Source: DATJPW01 sp963752855
Lineage (GTDB): Bacteria; Desulfobacterota; Desulfomonilia; Desulfomonilales; Desulfomonilaceae
Reading direction: 5' to 3'
Length of the DNA stretch: 64,000 nt
NCBI GenBank assembly: GCA_963752855.1
Contig: CAVVZX010000056.1
Span: 1 to 64,000 of the forward strand
Positions within the stretch are counted from its first letter, which is position 1, and each line of letters starts with the position of its first letter. The notes beneath the pieces were generated by a model. It made no database searches, was not told the origin of the DNA, and saw only the letters and a list, made by a program, of their open reading frames with translations. The position numbers and the translations under genes were made by a program. Positions 46,769 to 54,716 of this stretch are shown one piece after another.

Positions 46769-47518
46769 ATGCCAGAGGCTTTTGCCGCGGCGTTGCCGGC
46801 TCAGGCAATCAACGATCACAGTATATGGGCAATTATTTTAGGCGCAGGATTGGTTGTTAAAGGAGTTATGATCATGCTCCTGCTGTTTTCCATTCTGTGC
46901 TGGGCAATCATCCTTACCAAAACCATAACCCTGTCCAGAGCGAGGAAGCACACGCAGCTTTTTTTTGACGCGTTCCGCGAATCGCGCAAATTCTCGTTGC
47001 TCTATGCCGAAGCCAAACAATTCACTCACAGTCCGTTGGCGCATGTTTTTCAGGCAGGCTACGCGGAACTTAGCCGGCTCTCCAGAATTCAACAATCCGG
47101 TCAGAAGAACCCGGCGGAATCATCCCAGGATATCGAATATGAAAGGACCGGCATGGACAACATTATCCGGTCCCTCCAGCAGGCTGTCACCGCTGAACGA
47201 GCCCGTCTGGAAAGAGGCGTGAACTTCCTGGCCACGACCGGTTCCGCAGCGCCGTTTATCGGGCTGTTCGGCACGGTATGGGGCATTATGGAATCTTTCC
47301 GTCGCATAGGTGTCATGAAGAGCGCCTCATTGGCGGTCGTGGCTCCCGGGATCGCGGAAGCCCTTATTGCAACAGCGGCGGGCCTTGCAGCCGCAATCCC
47401 GGCGGTCATTTTTTACAATTATTTTCTCGGACGGATAAATGTCGTCTCGACGGAAATGGACAATTTCTCCTCTGAGCTGATTAACATCATTGAAAGAATC
47501 TATTGGCAGAAGAGATAG
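46769..47518 (+). CDS. tolQ: TolQ proton-channel subunit
   Basis: A 249-residue MotA/TolQ/ExbB protein with three membrane helices: ~25-50 (GVMIMLLLFSILCWAII), and two near the C-terminal half (APFIGLFGTVWGIMESF and IAEALIATAAGLAAAIPAVI). The GLFGTVWGIM and EAL-AT-AGL-AAIPA motifs line the proton path. It works with TolR to energise TolA for outer-membrane constriction. It is the first gene of tolQRAB-pal-cpoB, with the ribosome site AAAGGAG. Confidence 0.96.
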   Translation: MPEAFAAALPAQAINDHSIWAIILGAGLVVKGVMIMLLLFSILCWAIILTKTITLSRARKHTQLFFDAFRESRKFSLLYAEAKQFTHSPLAHVFQAGYAELSRLSRIQQSGQKNPAESSQDIEYERTGMDNIIRSLQQAVTAERARLERGVNFLATTGSAAPFIGLFGTVWGIMESFRRIGVMKSASLAVVAPGIAEALIATAAGLAAAIPAVIFYNYFLGRINVVSTEMDNFSSELINIIERIYWQKR

Positions 47519-47572
47519 GTTCAGTGAAGCGGGGCGCCGAGTTCAGCCCGAGAAATTTGTAAGGATCAGGTC

Positions 47573-48007
47573 ATGGCTATCAGCATTCACACAGGCAGAA
47601 AAACTCCCATGGCGGAGATTAATGTAACGCCCCTAGTCGACGTCATGTTGGTGCTGTTGATCATATTTATGGTTACCGCTCCCATGATGCAAGAGGGACT
47701 TTCGTTGGAATTACCGCAGACGTCAGGGACTCCGCTGGAAAAAGAGCGAAACGTGGAAGAAATTGTCATTTCCGTGGCGGAGAACGGGACAATCTTCGTT
47801 AATGAGACCGCAGTGCCGGAGGCCGGCCTGGTGGCCAAAATTGCTGAAATGACGAAAGATAACCCGTCCAGAGAGGTTTACCTCAGGGGTGACAAGAAGA
47901 CGCCATATGGGCTGGTTGTGGGCATTATAGGCGCATTGAAGGCCAACGGTATCGCTAACGTAGGAATTATAACGAATCCTCAAGAGGAATCCACGCCAGG
48001 GAGATGA
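47573..48007 (+). CDS. tolR: TolR/ExbD-family protein
   Basis: A 144-residue protein with one N-terminal membrane helix (VDVMLVLLIIFMVTAPMM) preceded by the family motif AEINVTPLVDVML, whose Asp is the protonatable residue. The periplasmic domain includes EIVISVAENGTIFVNETAV and VYLRGDKKTPYGLVVGII, the ExbD/TolR fold. Its stop overlaps the start of tolA (ATGA at 48004), implying translational coupling. Position in the operon supports TolR over ExbD. Confidence 0.96.
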   Translation: MAISIHTGRKTPMAEINVTPLVDVMLVLLIIFMVTAPMMQEGLSLELPQTSGTPLEKERNVEEIVISVAENGTIFVNETAVPEAGLVAKIAEMTKDNPSREVYLRGDKKTPYGLVVGIIGALKANGIANVGIITNPQEESTPGR

Positions 48008-48848
48008 TACGATTTGCACGAAGATTGCCGGACTCGGCCACCCGAGGATGGTGGCGCTCTCATTATGTATCCACGGGATAGTAATCCTGGCCATCATAAT
48101 CTTTGCGTATTCCTCACCTCGTTTTCAAAAACCCGGTCAGGGCGAGCGTCAGCCGAGTGAAGATTGTGGAAAGCGTCTCCAGCTTCTCCCGTGGTGGAAA
48201 AGCTTCGGTCAGCGCCTCCGAGCCAAAAAGAAATCCCTGTGATTGTAGAAAATACTCCCGCAATATCGGAAAACAGCAGACAAAAAGTGACGATGAGTGC
48301 ACTGACGGCGCCGCCCAGTGACACCATTCGATTGGCCAAGCGCAAGAAGCCACCTCGTAGAGTCAAGGCTCCCAAGCCCCCGGAAAAGAAAGTCGAACAA
48401 GCCACTCAAAAGAAAGAGGATAGCCAGACTTTTCTCGATAAACGACTCGCCGCAATACGCCAAGAGGTAGAGAACAAGAAAAGCGATCCGCCGGATTCGA
48501 GTGATACCGCCGGACGCGAGAAAGACCGGCGCGGGCGGGGCGCTTACGGACCAGGAACTATTGCGCTGGCTGGATATGGTTAAGAGTCGCATCAATTCCA
48601 ACTGGTCCGTTTTGGCGGACAATCGGGCGGTCTCGAGAGTCACCATAATTGGTGTCAAGTTGGGTCACGATGGTCGGGTAAGCGACGTGGCGATCGATGA
48701 AAGCTCGGGAGACGAGGCGTTCGACAGGTCGGCCATAAGAGCGGTCCTTCAGGCCACGCCTCTTCCACCGCTCACTCCGGAAACCCGAGAAAAGGTGCTC
48801 AGAGCTGGAGGGCTTGCCCTCAGATTCACCCCAAGAGGACTACAGTGA
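48004..48848 (+). CDS. tolA: TolA/TonB-like energy transducer (several frameshifts)
   Basis: A ~280-residue protein read across about four shifts (near 48035, 48130, 48175 and 48510). It has a basic N-terminus (MIRFARRLPDS), a membrane helix (MVALSLCIHGIVILAIII), a Lys/Pro-rich periplasmic stretch (LAKRKKPPRRVKAPKPPEKK), a short helix and a C-terminal TonB-like domain (LLRWLDMVKSRINSNWSVL, RVSDVAIDESSGDEAFDRSA, PLPPLTPETREKV). This is the TolA layout, linking TolQR to TolB/Pal. The start ATG overlaps the tolR stop. So many breaks in an operon that is otherwise intact suggest sequence error rather than a lost gene. Confidence 0.85.
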
Positions 48849-48860
48849 AACGAGTATCCG

Positions 48861-50294
48861 ATGAGAGACACCGAATCGGTTTTGCGGGTAGGGGCGCATG
48901 TCTGTGCGCCCTTGTCGTCCATCGGCTCGCGGCATAGTCATTCTGTGGCGCTCTGTCGGCCACACGGCGTTCTGCAAAGCGAGAAACCAGCCGCAGTAAA
49001 CCGATTGTCGCGGTTCTGCCCTTGTGTCTTATGCGTGATTTTCTTTACTTTCTGCCTCAGCTTACTCTCCGCTTTGCCCGCGCATTCCAAACTCGTGATC
49101 GATTTTGATAGGCCGGGTCTTTCCAAAATGCCCATAGCGGTCCCGGATTTCGTTACGGACCAATCCGGACCTCTGAGCGGGAGTGAACTCTCGGCGATCC
49201 TGAAAAATGATCTTTATCTTACCGGACTATTCAGCATAGTCGAGACATCTTCCCTGCCCATGCTGACTTCTGATGGGCAACCCGATTTCGAAGCCTGCTC
49301 GAAATCCGGCGCTCAAGCAGTCCTAACCGGCAGATTTCACATCAATAGCGGAGATCTCGTTTTCGAGGGCAGATTATATGACGTGGCTTTGAAGAAGATG
49401 GAATTGGGCAAGCGATTCACGGCACGCGTGGAGGAACATCGGCATCTGGTTCATAAATTTGGAGATCGTGTCATGGAAACGCTTACCGGGGTTCCGGGGT
49501 GCTTCTCGTCACAAATGATATTTGTCGGTGACTCTCCTCCCAAGGAAATCTTCGCTATGGATTTTGACGGCCGGGGCCTGCGACAGCTGACCAGCACCGG
49601 CACCATAAATATGTCGCCGGAGTGGGCCCCTGACGGCAGGAGTATTCTGTTCACGTCCTTTGTGAACCGTAATCCCGATTTGTGGTCACTGGATTTGCAG
49701 AACATGATGTTGCGACCAATATCCGCTAAGCCCGGAATCAATGCCTCAGCCCGCTTTTCCCCGGCAGGAGACATGGTCGCTCTATCGTTAAGTTTTAATG
49801 GATCACCTAATATATTCACCATAACACCGCAAGGTCATATAATTAATAGGTTGACTAACGGCAGAGGAAATGATATCTCTCCTACATGGTCGCCGGACGG
49901 GGCCACCATAGCCTATGTTTCAGACCAGGCCGGGACGCCGCAGATATATATGATTCCGGCGACAGGTGGCCAGCCGAGACGGCTGACTTTCGGAGGCAAT
50001 TACAACACGGATCCGGATTGGTCCCCCAGGGGGGACCGGCTCGCTTTTACGGCCCGTGTCGACGGACGGTTTCAGGTATGCTCAATCAGGGTCGATGGCA
50101 CGGATTTCCGGGTGCTTACCAGCAAAGGCGTGAATCAGGATCCTGCGTGGTCGCCTGATGGAAGAATGATAGCGTTTTCCTCAACTCGTGATGGAAGGCG
50201 GCTCATATACCTCATGGATTCTCGCGGCGAGATCCAGGTTCCGATCTCGAGCATCTCGGGCAAAGCTCCGGCTTGGTCTCGCCACGCTAGATGA
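48861..50294 (+). CDS. tolB: TolB periplasmic beta-propeller
   Basis: A TolB protein of up to 477 residues. An N-terminal domain (KMPIAVPDFVTDQSG, LSAILKNDLYLTGLFSIV) is followed by WD40-like TolB repeats, e.g. NMSPEWAPDGRSILFTSF, ISPTWSPDGATIAYVSDQ and QDPAWSPDGRMIAFSSTR. The signal peptide (VIFFTFCLSLLSALPAHS) starts only at about residue 53. The first ~50 residues are unusual and are partly encoded by an inverted repeat at 48891-48911, so the true start may lie downstream or a frameshift may hide it. TolB binds Pal, whose gene follows. Confidence 0.94.
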   Translation: MRDTESVLRVGAHVCAPLSSIGSRHSHSVALCRPHGVLQSEKPAAVNRLSRFCPCVLCVIFFTFCLSLLSALPAHSKLVIDFDRPGLSKMPIAVPDFVTDQSGPLSGSELSAILKNDLYLTGLFSIVETSSLPMLTSDGQPDFEACSKSGAQAVLTGRFHINSGDLVFEGRLYDVALKKMELGKRFTARVEEHRHLVHKFGDRVMETLTGVPGCFSSQMIFVGDSPPKEIFAMDFDGRGLRQLTSTGTINMSPEWAPDGRSILFTSFVNRNPDLWSLDLQNMMLRPISAKPGINASARFSPAGDMVALSLSFNGSPNIFTITPQGHIINRLTNGRGNDISPTWSPDGATIAYVSDQAGTPQIYMIPATGGQPRRLTFGGNYNTDPDWSPRGDRLAFTARVDGRFQVCSIRVDGTDFRVLTSKGVNQDPAWSPDGRMIAFSSTRDGRRLIYLMDSRGEIQVPISSISGKAPAWSRHAR

Positions 50295-50330
50295 ACAGGA
50301 GGATAAACCGTAAAGAAGGAGAAGACGCTC

Positions 50331-50828
50331 ATGTCGTCTCGCCGCCTGAAACTAGCATCAATTTTGTTGATCATTTTATGCGCCTTGTTGGCAGGCTGCG
50401 CTCAAAAGATAGTCAGACAGCCGTTTCCTCATCCAGGAGCGAGGGGCCCATACGCAGCGGGTCCGGTGGCCGAGCAAGAGCTACAGGCAGTTCAAGCCAG
50501 TCTAAGACCCGTCTATTTTGATTACGATCAATATACCCTCAGTCCGCAAGCTCAAGCTGATCTGCAGTACAACGCCGATCTCCTCAGAAGAGTCCCTCAG
50601 ATACCGCTCATCGCAGAGGGCCATTGCGATGAACGAGGAACGGAAGAATATAATTTAGCCTTGGGCGATCGACGCTCGCGGTCTTCGGTAGAGTATTTGA
50701 CTGCCCTGGGAATTGATCCGCATAGATTCTCTATTGTCTCCTACGGCTCGGAGCTTCCGGTGGATCCGGGGCACAATGAGGCGGCGTGGTCCAAGAACAG
50801 GCGTGTCTACTTTAGGGTTTCGCGGTGA
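50331..50828 (+). CDS. pal: Pal, peptidoglycan-associated lipoprotein
   Basis: A 165-residue lipoprotein. The signal with lipobox (ILLIILCALLAGCAQK) is followed by an OmpA-like domain: PVYFDYDQYTLSPQAQADL, IPLIAEGHCDERGTEEYNLA, LGDRRSRSSVEYL and SKNRRVYFRVSR. The GHCDERGTxEYN-ALG-RR signature binds meso-diaminopimelate in peptidoglycan. Anchored to the outer membrane, it pairs with TolB. The ribosome site GAAGGAG precedes the ATG. It overlaps the next gene at TGATG. Confidence 0.97.
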   Translation: MSSRRLKLASILLIILCALLAGCAQKIVRQPFPHPGARGPYAAGPVAEQELQAVQASLRPVYFDYDQYTLSPQAQADLQYNADLLRRVPQIPLIAEGHCDERGTEEYNLALGDRRSRSSVEYLTALGIDPHRFSIVSYGSELPVDPGHNEAAWSKNRRVYFRVSR

Positions 50829-51679
50829 TGGCGACGAGGGCCTTTACCATCGTCCGGAGAATTGGTTTAACCATTGCTCTTCCGGCGCTCTTTTTTTCTC
50901 TCCCAGGGTGCCTAACCCGATCGGCCGGTCCCACACTGCCCTATGTCAGGCCAGCCCAGTCAGTTCCAAACGTTGACCCCATCTCTCTCCAAATTTCATC
51001 TCGAATGCAAGAACTGGAGACAGAGATGCAGCGTTTGAGAGACATGATAGAGCGTCTCCAGGCTTCGGGCGCCAATGAGCGAGAAATCAGAGATCTGCAA
51101 GAACGAGTCGCTCTTATCGAAAGGCATGTTGGCCTGGAATCCTCAATGCGTTCTCAGGGTAGGGGCGTCCCTCCTGGGCGTCCGGAGCCACTCAGACGAG
51201 AGCAGGGAGCGGCTCCGGCGCCGGTCGAATCGAAACAGCCTCCTTCAGGCGCCATCGGTGATGAGGCTGCCCCCATAGAGCTTGTCGAGGTTCCGGATTC
51301 AGCCGAGGAGAAGGCGTTCAAAGAGGCTTACGCTCTTTTAAAAAGGTCACCCGAGGAGGCGATAAGTCTTTTTGAGGGGTTCCGGAAAAAATATCCGAAG
51401 AGTCCGTTGGCCCCGGATTCGGTCTATTGGATGGCCGAGGCTCGATTCGCCCAGTCTCGTTTTGATGAAGCGGTATTACTGTTCGACAGGGTTATCAAAG
51501 AGTATCCCGGCTCCAAAAAGGAGCTTAGCGCATTGTTGAAACAGGGAGAGGCGTTCGAGAAAATGGGCGACACCCGATCAGCCGCTATAGTATTCGAGAA
51601 ACTAATCAGTAATTATCCACATACTGCCCAAGCTCGGCTCGCTGCGGCCAAGCTAAAATCCTTGCCGGCACGGCAGTGA
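50828..51679 (+). CDS. cpoB: CpoB/YbgF, Tol-Pal system TPR protein
   Basis: A ~283-residue periplasmic protein. Its signal ends in FFSLPGC, so it may be a lipoprotein here. Residues ~55-100 form a coiled coil (RMQELETEMQRLRDMIERL, which trimerises in YbgF). The C-terminal ~125 residues are TPR-like (KAFKEAYALLKRSPEEAIS, LAPDSVYWMAEARFAQSRF, ELSALLKQGEAFEKMGDTR). CpoB coordinates peptidoglycan synthesis with Tol-driven constriction. The start overlaps the pal stop. It is the last gene of the tol operon. Confidence 0.94.
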   Translation: MATRAFTIVRRIGLTIALPALFFSLPGCLTRSAGPTLPYVRPAQSVPNVDPISLQISSRMQELETEMQRLRDMIERLQASGANEREIRDLQERVALIERHVGLESSMRSQGRGVPPGRPEPLRREQGAAPAPVESKQPPSGAIGDEAAPIELVEVPDSAEEKAFKEAYALLKRSPEEAISLFEGFRKKYPKSPLAPDSVYWMAEARFAQSRFDEAVLLFDRVIKEYPGSKKELSALLKQGEAFEKMGDTRSAAIVFEKLISNYPHTAQARLAAAKLKSLPARQ

Positions 51680-51790
51680 TATCCCACAATTGAGCCGCCC
51701 CTAAAATTCTCAAAAACAGTCGCGAAAAGAAAAGGATTCGGCGCTGGCAGGCATCTCTGGTGGCGTGGTATTGAAGCAAATTCCGGTAGC

Positions 51791-51811
51791 GACCGGCCTC
51801 CGTGCCGGTCG
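51791..51811. repeat. Dispersed palindromic repeat
   Basis: GACCGGCCTCCGTGCCGGTC is an imperfect palindrome matching bases 1-19 of the window in inverted orientation. It lies with further GC-rich inverted sequence (51781-51880) in the 385-base gap after cpoB, which holds no gene. Confidence 0.6.
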
Positions 51812-51991
51812 ATCAGGTTTCGCTGCGGCAAGGACGCCGGCGTCTACCGGAACCGGGAAGATGACTGGCCAGTCGCTCACGAACGGCCCCGGCTCCCGCT
51901 GCATTAAGCTGAGATTCCTGCCGATCGTAGTCACAAAGACTCTTGGGAATTAATATAGACCGTTTACCAAAACCAGGTGGTCTGAAAGCAA

Positions 51992-52018
51992 AAAAGGGCG
52001 ACCGGCTGGCGCCCTTTT
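51992..52018 (+). terminator. Terminator after the tol operon, usable in both directions
   Basis: AAAAGGGCG-accggctgg-CGCCCTTTT forms a 9-bp stem with T runs on both strands. It lies between cpoB and the convergent P/Q-rich gene, so it can end transcripts from both sides. Confidence 0.85.
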
Positions 52019-52064
52019 CTTACTGATCGCAGACTGGATGGTGTTGACGAGTCGGCCCGTTCCC

Positions 52065-52631
52065 TTATTGACCGTTATTTTGTGGGGCCATCTGCGGAGC
52101 GCCGACCATGCCCGGATAGTTCTGCTGCGCCATCGGCTGCTGCATCATTTGAGGAGCAGCCTGATAACTCTGAGGCTGAGGTTGATACGTCTGCGGCATA
52201 GGTTGATACTGTGGGGCCGATTGATACGCCTGAGGAGTCGTCTGATACTGTGGCATGGGCTGATAACCCTGAGGAGCCGTCTGATACTGCTGCCCGCCCG
52301 GCTGCATAGGCTGACCGTAACCGGCCGGCGGTCCTTGTGGCGGCGAATAACTTATGTTGGGCTGAGGAACTTGCGGATAAGGAGCCTGCGGCCCGTAAGA
52401 TGGCGCTCCGGGAGTCATCGGCTGCGCGCCGGGGTTTGAAGGACCCGACCACCATGGGTTGAATTGATAGCCCGGATTACCGGTCCACCAGGCTCGTAAG
52501 TCACCCAGAGCGGAATTGTCAATCGCGTCTCTGGAAGCGCCACCTGAGAAAAGCCAATCGAAAAACGTATAGCCCGGAGCCGTGATGGCCAGTGGCGTCA
52601 ATACTATCAGGAGGAACATCAATTTTTTCAT
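52065..52631 (-). CDS. Secreted Pro/Gln/Tyr-rich repeat protein
   Basis: A ~188-residue protein with a signal peptide (MKKLMFLLIVLTPLAITAPG), a short ordered part (FFDWLFSGGASRDAIDNSAL, RAWWTGNPGYQFNPWW) and a long low-complexity tail of units like QYQTAPQGYQPMP, YQTTPQAYQSAP and YQPQPQSYQAAP. The tail would be extended and unfolded. The start ATG 52631 has GGAG about nine bases upstream. It is convergent with the tol operon. No known domain; perhaps a surface or envelope component. Confidence 0.75.
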   Translation of the reverse strand: MKKLMFLLIVLTPLAITAPGYTFFDWLFSGGASRDAIDNSALGDLRAWWTGNPGYQFNPWWSGPSNPGAQPMTPGAPSYGPQAPYPQVPQPNISYSPPQGPPAGYGQPMQPGGQQYQTAPQGYQPMPQYQTTPQAYQSAPQYQPMPQTYQPQPQSYQAAPQMMQQPMAQQNYPGMVGAPQMAPQNNGQ

Positions 52632-52769
52632 CGAATCATTCTCCAAAGACACAATTATTGATGAGTTCGCGAGTAATAATAACGTTTGTAGAGGAATCAG
52701 TCAAGAATTCAGATATTATGGACGCTTCCGAAATTCAAATCAGGAGATGGCGAGCTGTCGGGAGTGGGG

Positions 52770-54218
52770 TCAATGCGTAGTGGCGGGGCTTCCGCGATCG
52801 GCGGTTTTTATAAAAACCATGCCTTCCAGAGGCATCAGCCGTTCTTCATAGACAGAGGTAAAACGTTTCATCAGGGGGATCTCAATGCGACGCGGGGCGC
52901 TGACATATTTAACCCCGAGAGGATTAATATGCTTATAATTGTCCTTGCTTTTTACCAGAAGCTCAAAGTGGAGGTGAGGAGCAGTCGCGTCGCCGGTTTG
53001 ACCTACTAATCCTACTCTATCATGCTGCCTTACTCTGTCACCCTTTTTAACTAAAATACGGTGTAGATGTCCGTACTTGGTTTCATAACCGTTATCGTGT
53101 TTGATACAAACCAGATTGCCGTAATTGCCTTGCCACCCGGCAAATGTCACCACACCTTTGGCGATAGAATAGGCGGGGGTCCCTGTGGCTGCGCCGTAAT
53201 CGGTTCCATCGTGATGACGCCATCGTCTATAGATCGGGTGAAAACGCATACCGAATCGCGAGGTGATTCTAATCACGCCGCTCAACGGAGATCTTAAGAA
53301 GTTTTTCTTCAGTTCTGTCGCTTTTGAGTCGTAGTACTGATTGTTGAAAAGTATGGCGGTTTTCTTGCCTGTCTTCTTTCCGTCATATACAGCCGCCAAT
53401 ATTCGACCGTATCCCGACTGGCGATCATCAGCATAGCGCCTTTCGAAAAGGATTTTGCACGAGTCCCCCCGTACACATTCAGCCTGAAAATCAATGTCCC
53501 AACGAAAGACGTCGAACAGCTTCCGGGCCAGTTCCGCTCCCTCGCCGATTTTCATCAACGATTTTTCCAACGTTCCATTTAGCCGAAAAGAGATAGTCTC
53601 AACTTTATAGTCTAGGACCACTTCCTCTTTCCAACATCGGATCTTCCCGTTGTCGAGAGCTGCGTGAAAGACATCAGCCGGGTTCAGTTCCACCGATGCT
53701 TTAAGAAAGTTGCCGTTTTGGTCTATCGTGACTCCGTAACTCCTGCCGGTCTCCAAAGGCGTACTTGCGTCAAAGGGTTTGCTGAGATTTTCTTGGATCG
53801 CAGCAGCCAACGTGTCAGCCACTTTTCTGGATACGGACTCGTCGAGCAGATTAGCATTCAAGAGAACATATAACGTATCGCCGTCACCGGTAAGGTCCAC
53901 CACTTCTTGCGAACATGGGCCGGACTGAGGATCTTTTCGGTCGATGTTTTCTTCGGGAGCAACGACGGGGCAACTTTCCTCCGGCGAGGAAGACAGAGAG
54001 GAACCCACCACATTGCCTGAAAAGGGGATACTGGCTGAAGCGCCAGGAACTAAATACAAATACAAACCTGCGGCAATAGTCCCGACGGCCAGCAGACACA
54101 TAACGCCTGCTTTCATTACGCGACCCGATCGAGGACGCAGAACCGTTCCTATTTGATTGCGACCGCTAAACACGGCTTTTATCCATACCTCCAGCAGCGC
54201 GCTCCAACATAGCACCAA
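52770..54218 (-). CDS. M23 family metallopeptidase (membrane-anchored)
   Basis: A protein of up to 482 residues with one N-terminal membrane helix (KAGVMCLLAVGTIAAGLYLY). Residues ~100-320 form an M23 N-terminal region (LYVLLNANLLDESVSRKVAD, IDFQAECVRGDSCKILFERR). Residues ~325-430 are the LytM/M23 domain: SRFGMRFHPIYRRWRHHDGT, the zinc H-x(3)-D motif in HHDGTDYGA, GYETKYGHLHRI and the HLHFE motif. All zinc ligands are present, so it should cleave peptidoglycan cross-bridges. A short C-terminal tail follows. It is a monocistronic unit on the minus strand. Confidence 0.94.
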   Translation of the reverse strand: MVLCWSALLEVWIKAVFSGRNQIGTVLRPRSGRVMKAGVMCLLAVGTIAAGLYLYLVPGASASIPFSGNVVGSSLSSSPEESCPVVAPEENIDRKDPQSGPCSQEVVDLTGDGDTLYVLLNANLLDESVSRKVADTLAAAIQENLSKPFDASTPLETGRSYGVTIDQNGNFLKASVELNPADVFHAALDNGKIRCWKEEVVLDYKVETISFRLNGTLEKSLMKIGEGAELARKLFDVFRWDIDFQAECVRGDSCKILFERRYADDRQSGYGRILAAVYDGKKTGKKTAILFNNQYYDSKATELKKNFLRSPLSGVIRITSRFGMRFHPIYRRWRHHDGTDYGAATGTPAYSIAKGVVTFAGWQGNYGNLVCIKHDNGYETKYGHLHRILVKKGDRVRQHDRVGLVGQTGDATAPHLHFELLVKSKDNYKHINPLGVKYVSAPRRIEIPLMKRFTSVYEERLMPLEGMVFIKTADRGSPATTH

Positions 54219-54410
54219 TCCTTCCGCCGGTCAACATCTAATTACACGCATCCGTAGCGAGTTTTCAAGTCATTTTTGCGTGGAGGAACATTTCAGTCCA
54301 AAGAGTGTCGTGTACGATGCAAAAGGGTTACGGGAAAGGTAAATTTCTTAAAGTCACCGGAAACACCACCTCCGGTACCGACGAAGAGGTCCGGAGTGGA
54401 GGAGGCAGCC

Positions 54411-54689
54411 ATGGCATCCGACCAAAAGTTGTGGCTGGATGAATATGCAGTGACCTGCAGGGTATTCAAAGGCAGATGGAGTATTCGCCACTGCCTGAGA
54501 ATGTATAATGATATCAAAGACCTGAGGATCCATATGTCATCCAGAGCCCAGGGAAAAGTAACCCGGTATGAATCCTGTTACAATCCGTGCGAGCGATGTA
54601 AGGTCCTGAATCGTTATATTACTAGTCTTCCTACAGATGAGAATCAATATAGCGAGGAGGAGGCTTACAAACAGGCAGTGGCAGTCTAG
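54411..54689 (+). CDS. Small Cys-motif protein, family A
   Basis: A 92-residue protein: KLWLDEYAVTCRVFKGRWSI, RHCLRMYNDIKDLR, and ESCYNPCERCKVLNRYI near the C-terminus. It shares the W-L-D, C, KGRW, C-L and late C-x2-C pattern with the protein at 42659-42868 but has an extra helix and an acidic tail (EEEAYKQAVAV). The five Cys suggest a zinc finger. The start ATG 54411 has GGAGG seven bases upstream. It is divergent from the M23 gene. Function unknown. Confidence 0.7.
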   Translation: MASDQKLWLDEYAVTCRVFKGRWSIRHCLRMYNDIKDLRIHMSSRAQGKVTRYESCYNPCERCKVLNRYITSLPTDENQYSEEEAYKQAVAV

Positions 54690-54716
54690 AAGCAGACCGT
54701 TCTTCAGATGCCGGAA

